Positions 9,201-15,692 of a stretch of 52,507 nucleotides of DNA are shown piece after piece. Position 1 is the stretch's first letter. Each line of letters opens with the position of its first letter. The notes under the pieces were generated by a model, which was given only the letters and a program-made list of their open reading frames with translations, did no database searches and was not told the origin of the DNA. The translations under genes were made by a program, and so were the position numbers. This stretch comes from Mesorhizobium sp. (GTDB lineage: Bacteria > Pseudomonadota > Alphaproteobacteria > Rhizobiales > Rhizobiaceae): positions 1 to 52,507 of the forward strand of contig SAQE01000043.1 of assembly GCA_004020545.1 (NCBI GenBank), read 5' to 3'.

Positions 9201-10117
9201 TTCAGGCCGAGGTGACAAAGCAGCAGGAGGACATGACGAAGCTCGTCACCCAGATCGACGATCCGGCGACGCGCAAGAATCTGTTCATCGCGACCCAGGA
9301 CACCGTCGCCGACCTGATGAAGGGCATTCCCGAATATCTGGTGACCAAGCGGCGCGTGCTCGAGACCGCCAACCGGCTGATGCACCTGATGCGGCGCCGC
9401 TTTGAAGCGGTGCAGGCCTTCACCGGCGAGGCGGCGACAGTGCCCGTGGTCTATGTGCGCAACGCAACCCAGCTCCAGGCGATGATCGACGACATCGTTG
9501 CCAAGCGCTTCTTCGACGAGCGCCAGATCAATATCGATGTCGCCCAGATCGTCGTGCCTGCCAATTCAGGTTTCGCCCGCAAGCTGGCGCTCGACGAGAA
9601 TGTCGAGTTCGAGGTTTCGCCCTTCGCGTCGACCGACGCGCTGATGAAGGCGAACGGCTACTTCGCGCTGTGGGCGCCCAACAAATTCCGCGAGCGGAAA
9701 AACCTGACCCTGATCGACGTCTTCGCTGGCACCGACTATCAGTGCACCGGCGCGCAGTGGAATCGCTTTGCCTTGCAGCATCGGGGCAGCGGCTTCGTGT
9801 TCAAACCGCTGACCAAGGGGTCGAGCGAGGTCCGCGCCGACATTTCGGTCGGGCCGGAACGGGTCGCGTTGCAGACCTTCTTCAACCAGGCCGACAGCGG
9901 CGACGAGATCAACCGGATCATCCGCTACTGGGTGCAGGACCGCTACCAGGCGCGCAAGTTCCCGCGCCCGCCCGGCCCCTCGAACGACACCAGCCTGATC
10001 CTGCCTTATCTCGGCGCGCCGCTGATCGGCTCGTACCAGCTGTCGCTGCAGCCAAGCGACTGCCCGTTCGACGGAGCTGTGTTCACCCTCTATTTCATCT
10101 TCGCGAGCGCGCCATGA
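6269..10117 (+). CDS. very long exported coiled-coil protein with internal hydrophobic segment; TcA-like candidate
   Basis: This 1282-residue protein has a signal peptide (1-24, ending MARA before QDCMALD). ATG at 6269 overlaps the previous stop. After a globular part (25-270), residues about 280-510 are long coiled coils rich in E, Q, R and L. About 661-710 is a long non-charged segment (WFVAFNGTTQAAQVILTS through GLGSGVATVVDVA) able to enter a membrane. About 745-1010 is again coiled coil. Residues 1040-1282 are a beta-rich domain ending with PLIGSYQLSLQPS and TLYFIFASAP. Helical bundle, hydrophobic hairpin and beta C-terminus recall the TcA pore-forming subunit of Tc toxins, whose C-terminus binds TcB. 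The final strands look similar by eye, but homology is unproven. Alternative: a structural coiled-coil adhesin. Confidence 0.78.
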   Translation: MRRFFLLCGLVAGIVFGAAGMARAQDCMALDVDAAAGHAGELTTLLKIANFRADVKYMGEVATELEQFLTTCGDEATGRLAIVCDFDCHLQLGRYRLFLAADMPFLSSASGVSRNDTPVSPQAAQEFGRQGIEIVDRGLRILARQQGGDQGTAAGEDASYRTFVRQLTALSSLKIQLLMNTGDVWYQTVSEARVKALDFLVSDTLGAVGGAGLDSQPNLSKAYTNYEAAMWVLVETQMDIPGESTYDDLRADLLLQQSDLDARMDSVRKGFLFLNIDPMQFTTIPFEELQQALTESEQRLTEVERNVEALVERWYANKEGEATRALDEERTIRSQEVNLIAHKIGKLEHEAQAFATTVQQEINAVDAEKDTFGYRQQIRSLEIELGTKIAEFENQRRQINDRQELDLIVLSKEAEVERRNELRWLLNWEMTQMNLDLQISSLESQITEYARQTERNANQLEQAVRQRQILQTQITNNQGAIARANDTITELQLRQTDLYQRRRAVDREQLCGIENQLALIGDTADHPFTPLLAGEQACQTVTPAFTRNQYVAQMCGPDGQSGLRAQLLNSQTQAKAFLMKCVIGSADFADVEPLIADQQMITSNISLPQELANVDCGSFSQTETDFAKKLYEAERDVYVRRKADLEEARDQVDGQLTEVISWFVAFNGTTQAAQVILTSVQGAYSIGAAVPEIITCACGLGSGVATVVDVAKPIRAALEAAQSILSTIINTGQITQANINEINALKQRLTQLRQAIAQLDLDKALKARALVDTHFQLAGRLAQGAQDIKELALQGSMAAVDCQSQDLSIDEQVARLKSDHERILAGLDLQARENDLLSFQITDQQRTIDRLTNEIAILNLELDKLSLSEAQLNQDNARVAELVAATNGRIDRVRAAQTTVTGLAEESNASTNLINELRNRQKDKMLALNDAELAFVEQRITQSRGNTEELVAGLNQAKDLGLKSRALQDSILKFQSNVQAEVTKQQEDMTKLVTQIDDPATRKNLFIATQDTVADLMKGIPEYLVTKRRVLETANRLMHLMRRRFEAVQAFTGEAATVPVVYVRNATQLQAMIDDIVAKRFFDERQINIDVAQIVVPANSGFARKLALDENVEFEVSPFASTDALMKANGYFALWAPNKFRERKNLTLIDVFAGTDYQCTGAQWNRFALQHRGSGFVFKPLTKGSSEVRADISVGPERVALQTFFNQADSGDEINRIIRYWVQDRYQARKFPRPPGPSNDTSLILPYLGAPLIGSYQLSLQPSDCPFDGAVFTLYFIFASAP

Positions 10118-11454
10118 GAGCCGTCGCCGCCACAGCAGCGCTTGGTCTGGCGCTTGGAGCGACTGCAGCAGCCTCGCGCGACCTCTTCGTCGACAACCTC
10201 GCTGGATACACGATCGAATCGCGCGTTCTCGACGCTCCGAATTGCGATGGCCCAGCCATTCCGGACGGCACGCTGAAGACCTTCGAGCAAGGCCTCTGCG
10301 TCTTCCACCGCCCGGCCCGCAGTCCCGACGACAGCCAGCGCGTGGCCAAGCTGATGCAGGAGGCGCAGACCCGCGGCCTGCCGCCCGTCCACCAGCAGCT
10401 TGCCGCGCTGATCTCAGGCCTGGCGACCTGCGCAGAGGCGACGCGCCACCTCGACGCCTACCGCGCTTCGGGCAACCAGAGCCGGATGGAGCAGACACTG
10501 TTCTGCCGCGACCGGCGGCACAGCCAGGCCGACCTCAACGCCATCGAATGGAACCATGCGCTTTTCGAATACGCCGACGGGCTCGCGGCGAACCGGACGC
10601 TCGACCAGCGGCTGACCGAGATGAGCGCCTGCCAGGCCGGCCCGCTGAGCGCCGATTTCGACGCCCAGTGCGGCCTGATCTCCAACCTCTCCGACACCGA
10701 GATCAACGCCTTCGCCGATGGCGCGGCCGGCAAGGTGATCGAGAACTACTTCGCCAGCGTCGAGAGCCCGATCACGGCGATGTTTTCCCGCAAGCTGAAG
10801 CGCGCCGAGGGCCTGCTGCAGAGTTCGCGTGCCGGCATCGACGACATCAAGGCGGGGGCAGACGCCGTGAACAAGGAATATGGCGCGCTGAACCAGGTCT
10901 ACGAAGCGGCGCGCGACACCAAGATGGGGCCGATATACAACGCCTACCGCGAGGCGATCCTGAGGGCGACCTCGATTCTGGACGAGTTCGACCGCTGGAA
11001 AGGCGGACTGTTCATAACTTCGGAAAACATCAACCTGATGCCGAAGATCACCGAGCGGTCGGGCGAGATCGCGGGCGAGAAGACGCGGGTGGAGGGCCTT
11101 GCCTTCGGGACCAAGGCGAACGCGTTGATCACCGATATCAGGCGCATCATCAATGCCGAGGCCGAGAACCGCGCCACGGTCGTCGCGCTGTGCCGCATCT
11201 ACTTCTGCGAACTGACCAACCGCCGCGCGATGGCCGACGTCATCCGCACCTGTCGCCGGCCGGCGCTCGCCAACAATCCGTTGTGCGTCGGCCAGAATGG
11301 GCAGATCACCAACGGAACGCTGACGGTCGACTTCCAGGGGCCGCACTCGATCTCGGTCCAGGCGCTGTGCCAATCGGCCGGCCTCGATCCGCTGATGACC
11401 GAGGTCAACATGGACCCCACCCGCGCCGCAAGCTGCCTGAGCGAATTGCGATGA
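10114..11454 (+). CDS. exported helical protein of the toxin-like cluster
   Basis: This 446-residue protein has a signal peptide (MRAVAATAALGLALGATAAA). The start is fixed by the ATGA overlap at 10114-10117. The mature chain is cysteine-rich for its size (NCDG, GLCVFH, ATCAEA, LFCRD, SACQAG, QCGL, then ALCRIYFCE, RTCRR, PLCVG, ALCQS, SCLSE), in line with disulfides in the periplasm or outside. The middle (about 215-345) is long amphipathic helix (KLKRAEGLLQSSRAGIDDIK and so on). The helical centre flanked by Cys-rich ends resembles the general plan of the first and second cluster proteins. No known family is recognised. Confidence 0.78.
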   Translation: MRAVAATAALGLALGATAAASRDLFVDNLAGYTIESRVLDAPNCDGPAIPDGTLKTFEQGLCVFHRPARSPDDSQRVAKLMQEAQTRGLPPVHQQLAALISGLATCAEATRHLDAYRASGNQSRMEQTLFCRDRRHSQADLNAIEWNHALFEYADGLAANRTLDQRLTEMSACQAGPLSADFDAQCGLISNLSDTEINAFADGAAGKVIENYFASVESPITAMFSRKLKRAEGLLQSSRAGIDDIKAGADAVNKEYGALNQVYEAARDTKMGPIYNAYREAILRATSILDEFDRWKGGLFITSENINLMPKITERSGEIAGEKTRVEGLAFGTKANALITDIRRIINAEAENRATVVALCRIYFCELTNRRAMADVIRTCRRPALANNPLCVGQNGQITNGTLTVDFQGPHSISVQALCQSAGLDPLMTEVNMDPTRAASCLSELR

Positions 11455-13496
11455 GACCGGCGGCCGTCCTCCTCACGCTGTTTCTCGCCGGCGCTTCGGT
11501 GGCCCGCGCCGAGCCGCGCCTTGCCGCATTCGTCACCGACCAGAACAGCGACGTCTATGTCGCGCTCTTCGATGGCAAGGCGGTGGAACTCGCCGGCTGC
11601 ACCAGCGCCGGCCAGGCCAAGCGCCTGCTGCACCTGCCCGACAGCGCGGCGGTCGCGGAAGCGACGCTCGCCAGGCTTCAGGCTGAAAACGGCTTTGGAA
11701 CGCAACCGCGGTTGCCATGTCCCGGCACGGCATTCAACATCGCCTGGCCGGCGACAACGGCGATCTGGGCCGACGTCGAGGCATCGGGCAACTACTATCT
11801 CCCGGCCTTGTCGGGTGGCGGCTATTTCGCCGTGCCCACCTCCTGTGCGGAGATAAAGGCGGCGCTCGCCATCCGCGAGCGCCTGCAACTGCCTGGCGTG
11901 CTCCAGGGCTTTGCCGCGCCGCCCGATGTCGGGACCCCATTCGTCCTCGATTGCGGGCGTGGCGATCTCGGCGGCGGATCGGATGTCGCGGTGACAAGCG
12001 CGGCGCGCTGGAGCCTGCATCGGTTCGAGACTTTCCTCAGCGCCGAGAGCATCGGCGATACGGTCTATGTGGTGCGCTACGTGCCGCCGGGCGAAGGCGC
12101 GCAGCCCGCCTACCTGCCGGTCGTGCGCCTCGACGGCAAGGCGACGCGCGACATCATTGCCGATGCGGTCGCGGCTGAAGCGGCGGAGAAAAGACTGCGG
12201 TCATTCTTCGGCATCGCCGAGGCCGACGCCGTAACCCTGCTCGGCGCCGATGCGGTGGCGGCGCTGCGCTCGGCCCCCTTCATCGATCTGTGCCTGTCGG
12301 ATTGCGATGGCTATCAGCGCGAGCACGCCGCCTTCGCGCAGCCGGGCATCGACCTCGGCCTGTCGCCGCTGCCGGCCGGCCAGTCGATCACCTCGCTCGA
12401 CCCGCTCGGCAATGCGCGCCTGGACTGGACGTTTGCCGAAGGGCGCAAGCTGTCGTTCACCGGCTGTCCGCTTCTGACCGCCGCGCTCGGCCTCACAGCC
12501 GCCGGCATTGGCGACTGGATGGAAGAGACGGATCGCGCGCTGACCGCCGCTCCGCCGCCGGGTGCCGGCTTCGACTGCCGGGGCTCGGCCAGCGATACAT
12601 GCATTCGCCGCATCAATGACGGCGGCACGCTGACGCTGGCGCAATTCTCAGCCGAGGGCGATTGCGCCGGGCGCGCCAATCTGCGGCTCGAACTGCCGGC
12701 AACCCTCCAAGCGCCGCAGACGCTGATCCTGAAAGGACTGCCGTTCAAGACGGTGCGCCTGGCGCCGGCTCCCGGTGTGGCCCGCACACGGATCGTCGGC
12801 ACCGCCAACCGGGTGCCGGCCGGCACGTCGTCATGCATCTTGTCGTCGACGGGCGTCATCATCGTCGCGGATGGATTGCCGCGGCTGGAGCTCGAGCGGA
12901 TCGACCTGGTGCGGGCGGCCTCTCAGACGACCGACGAGGTGGTCGCCGTGATCGCGCAGAACGGAGCTGTCGCGCTCGACGACGTGACCATGGGCACCGT
13001 GGCGGACGGATTGTCGCCGATGGCGCGTGGCGTGTCGCTGTGCCTGGCCGACCTTTATGCACGCGGGCTGCGGGTGGAAGCAGACATGCTGGCGATCCAG
13101 GGCGTCCGGGCACGGCTGCTGATCTCGGCCTTGGCTCCAGCCCGCTCCACCATTGCGCGCGCCCGCTTCGGCGCGGTGCTCACCTCCGACAGCCTGATGC
13201 GGATGGACTTCACCGACATCGCCGCGGCCAACCCGCTGGTGCTGCGCGGGGCGGTCGTGGCGGGCCGCTCGGACGGGCTCGCGCCGCTGGCGGCCGGACT
13301 TGCGATGGGCTCCGCCATCCAGCTCGAGCGTTCCTCGTCGGCGAGCTTCACCACCTCGACGGTGTCGGGTTTCCGCTGCGCGGTCAGTTTCGCCGACAGC
13401 GCCTCCAGCGCCAGTTTCCTGCTGCCGGGCAACGATATCGCACACGACAACACCAGCCGTGCCTGCGGGCCAGGCCGCTTCAGCCTGGTCGAATAG
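11451..13496 (+). CDS. exported protein with shared N-terminal domain and beta-helix-like C-terminus
   Basis: This 681-residue protein has a signal peptide (1-20, cleavage after VARA). The start overlaps the previous stop (ATGA). Residues about 22-200 show the same order of landmarks as the two LRR proteins that follow: a Cys-led helix, an LPCPG motif against their LLCPSG, then a C-AEIKAAL helix. This suggests a shared domain. Residues about 395-681 are short repeating strands with small and hydrophobic residues (LELERIDLVRAASQ, VALDDVTMGTVADG, ARFGAVLTSDSLMRMDFTDI), typical of right-handed parallel beta-helix (pectin-lyase-like) folds used by surface adhesins. No catalytic residues of polysaccharide lyases are recognised. 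Confidence 0.78.
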   Translation: MRPAAVLLTLFLAGASVARAEPRLAAFVTDQNSDVYVALFDGKAVELAGCTSAGQAKRLLHLPDSAAVAEATLARLQAENGFGTQPRLPCPGTAFNIAWPATTAIWADVEASGNYYLPALSGGGYFAVPTSCAEIKAALAIRERLQLPGVLQGFAAPPDVGTPFVLDCGRGDLGGGSDVAVTSAARWSLHRFETFLSAESIGDTVYVVRYVPPGEGAQPAYLPVVRLDGKATRDIIADAVAAEAAEKRLRSFFGIAEADAVTLLGADAVAALRSAPFIDLCLSDCDGYQREHAAFAQPGIDLGLSPLPAGQSITSLDPLGNARLDWTFAEGRKLSFTGCPLLTAALGLTAAGIGDWMEETDRALTAAPPPGAGFDCRGSASDTCIRRINDGGTLTLAQFSAEGDCAGRANLRLELPATLQAPQTLILKGLPFKTVRLAPAPGVARTRIVGTANRVPAGTSSCILSSTGVIIVADGLPRLELERIDLVRAASQTTDEVVAVIAQNGAVALDDVTMGTVADGLSPMARGVSLCLADLYARGLRVEADMLAIQGVRARLLISALAPARSTIARARFGAVLTSDSLMRMDFTDIAAANPLVLRGAVVAGRSDGLAPLAAGLAMGSAIQLERSSSASFTTSTVSGFRCAVSFADSASSASFLLPGNDIAHDNTSRACGPGRFSLVE

Positions 13497-13515
13497 GGTG
13501 GAAAGGGGGAACCAG

Positions 13516-15627
13516 ATGAACCGCGTCATCCAATCGCTGCTGATGCTGCTTGCGGCGATGATCGCCGGTCCGGCGCGCGCCGAGGAACCCAAGGTCGTCC
13601 TGTTCGAGGATCCGACGCTGAACGCCACGCGCCTGCACTATCCGCTTCTGATCTCCGAAGGGCGCGGCTACCGCATCCGCTGCAGCGACCAAGCGGACGA
13701 AGAGGCGGTGATCCGCGGACTGGGCTTCACCTCCGTGCCGTCGCAAGTGCTGAGCGCCGTCGACAACGCGATCGTCGCCGCCGACCCCGCCGCCAATCCG
13801 CTTTTGTGTCCATCCGGTGAGAACTACCCGGTCAAGGTCTTCGCGCACGACGGCGGCAGCGGGATCGTCTACTACCTGCAGTTCCCGACCGATTTCGGAT
13901 CAACATCCCTCTCCGATCAGCTCTACATTCCTGGTTGCGCACCGCTGGCCGAGGCGCTGAAGCTCAACCTCGATCAGGCGATTGACGCCGACCCCACCCC
14001 GTTCTTCGTTGGAAAGGTCCATACCATTGCATGCGTCGCCGGTCCGCCGCTCGCCGGACGGCCGACGACCTTTGCCAGATGGTGCATCAAGGATGACCTC
14101 GACCCAGCTCAGCGGACGACGGTCGAGGAATTGCTCAATCTGACGCCCGGCGGAGCCTCGGCGCTGGGCAATCCGGCGGCTTGCGCAAGCGCGCAGGAGT
14201 TTCTCGCGTCGACCACGACGCTCGACCTTGCCGGGCGGCGGCTGACAAATCTCGAGCCGCTGGCGACCCTTGCCCATCTGACGCGCCTGACCTTGTCGGG
14301 CAATGAAATCGCCGACACGCGGGATCTGGAAAAGCTGACCAAGCTGGTGTTTCTCGATCTGTCGCGAAACAAGATCACCAACATCAACGTGGCGGCGGTG
14401 ATGAAGGACCTGGCCGACGCCGACTTCAGTTCCAACCAGATCGCCGATCTGCGGCCGCTCGCCTCCGCGCGGGCCCTTACGCGACTAGTTCTTGCCGGCA
14501 ACAAGGTCAGCGACGTGTCGTCGCTGCGGTTTCTGCAAGACCTCACAACGCTCGACCTGTCGAAAAACCGGATCGCGGATGCGAGCGCCTTAATGCCCCT
14601 GACCAAACTTGTCGCTCCCAACCTGCGCGCAAACCGCCTGGTTACGGTGCAATCCGTCAGCGCCATCCTGCCATTCAATCCTTCCCTCGACGGCAATCCG
14701 GTCTGCATCAGCCGGCCCGAACAATCGACCCCGGCCACAGGCAAGATCTTCGAAGCCTGCATCACGGCAATCAAGGAGGGCGAGGTGGTGCTGGCGAACA
14801 TGCAGACCGGCAAATGCCTGGCCGTTGGCGAGGGACACCTCGACAACAACGCGCCGGTCGTACAATTCAACTGCGACGGCGACCGGTGGAGCCGCTGGAA
14901 GCTGGTCGAGACGGACGACGGCTTTCAGTTGCAGAACGTACAAACCGGAAAATGCCTGACGATTGCCGGCGGGGTCAGCACCGAAAACAACGTTCCGGCC
15001 CTTCAATTCGACTGCGACCGGGACCCGTCGCGACGCTGGAAACTGACCGCGACGGGCGACGGTTTTCAAGCCGAAAATGTGCAGACGGCCAAATGCCTGA
15101 CGATCGCCGGTGGGGTCAGCACCGATGACAATATCCCAGCGCTCCAGTTCAACTGCGACCGCCATCCGTCACGGTTCTGGAGCATACGGGCGGCCGAGCC
15201 GGAGGTCGTGCTGGTGAACCGGCAAACCGAAAGATGCCTTTCGGTCGCGGAAGGACGAACCGACAACAATGCGCCGACGGTGCAATTCGACTGCAATGGC
15301 AATCAATGGCAGCGTTGGAGACTGGTCGAGACAGGCGATGGCACGCAGGTGGCCAATGTCCAGACGGGCAAGTGCCTGACGATTGCCGGCGGCGTTAGCA
15401 CCGAAGACAACATCCCCGCCCTGCAGTTCAACTGTGACAGCGATCCTTCGCGTCGATGGAATCTTGTCGAGACGCGCGACGGAATTCAGGCGGAAAACGT
15501 CCAGACGGGGAAGTGCCTGATCATCGCCGGCGGGGTCAGTAACCTGAACAACATCCCGGCCCTTCAGTTCACCTGCGACCGCGAACCGTCGAGCTATTGG
15601 ACGATCAAGGCGGCGGACGAGAGGTAG
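13516..15627 (+). CDS. exported leucine-rich-repeat protein with two C-terminal ricin-type beta-trefoils
   Basis: This 703-residue protein has a signal peptide (1-22, GPARA before EEPKVV). An AAGGGGG Shine-Dalgarno sequence precedes ATG 13516. Residues 24-200 are nearly collinear with the next protein (EDPxLxAxRLHYPLLIS, GRGYRIRC, LLCPSG). About 195-235 is a Cys-bounded helical cap (WCIKDD to PAAC). About 235-400 are internalin/SDS22-type LRRs (LTRLTLSGNEIADT, LVFLDLSRNKITN). Residues 423-703 hold six QxW-type repeats (NVQTGKCLTIAGGVS, ALQFDCD, then RRWKL), two beta-trefoils made by an internal 420-base duplication. Ricin-B trefoils usually bind sugars, so this is a likely receptor- or glycan-binding component. 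The LRRs probably bind protein. Confidence 0.85.
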   Translation: MNRVIQSLLMLLAAMIAGPARAEEPKVVLFEDPTLNATRLHYPLLISEGRGYRIRCSDQADEEAVIRGLGFTSVPSQVLSAVDNAIVAADPAANPLLCPSGENYPVKVFAHDGGSGIVYYLQFPTDFGSTSLSDQLYIPGCAPLAEALKLNLDQAIDADPTPFFVGKVHTIACVAGPPLAGRPTTFARWCIKDDLDPAQRTTVEELLNLTPGGASALGNPAACASAQEFLASTTTLDLAGRRLTNLEPLATLAHLTRLTLSGNEIADTRDLEKLTKLVFLDLSRNKITNINVAAVMKDLADADFSSNQIADLRPLASARALTRLVLAGNKVSDVSSLRFLQDLTTLDLSKNRIADASALMPLTKLVAPNLRANRLVTVQSVSAILPFNPSLDGNPVCISRPEQSTPATGKIFEACITAIKEGEVVLANMQTGKCLAVGEGHLDNNAPVVQFNCDGDRWSRWKLVETDDGFQLQNVQTGKCLTIAGGVSTENNVPALQFDCDRDPSRRWKLTATGDGFQAENVQTAKCLTIAGGVSTDDNIPALQFNCDRHPSRFWSIRAAEPEVVLVNRQTERCLSVAEGRTDNNAPTVQFDCNGNQWQRWRLVETGDGTQVANVQTGKCLTIAGGVSTEDNIPALQFNCDSDPSRRWNLVETRDGIQAENVQTGKCLIIAGGVSNLNNIPALQFTCDREPSSYWTIKAADER
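14782..15621 (+). repeat. tandem 420-base internal duplication encoding two beta-trefoils
   Basis: Units at 14782-15201 and 15202-15621 are collinear without indels. Both start GAGGT-GTGCTGG-GAAC and contain three copies of the NVQTGKCLTIAGG-type repeat. The in-frame length (140 codons) equals one three-lobed beta-trefoil, so whole domains were duplicated. Confidence 0.8.
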
Positions 15628-15692
15628 CGTAGCCAATGGTTTGGGTTGATTGATCCGCATCGATCAGCCTGAGCCTCGAAAGGAGAACCCAG

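Noticed and set aside
10242-11450. Long in-frame plus-strand extension upstream of the beta-helix-like gene
   Set aside because: It is Arg/Pro-rich and out of frame with the real exported protein there. ATG 11451 begins a perfect signal peptide and overlaps the previous stop.
14779-15621. Repeats within the LRR-lectin gene considered as a CRISPR or satellite array
   Set aside because: The repeats are in frame, about 140 bases or 420 bases long, and encode QxW trefoil lobes, so they are protein repeats.
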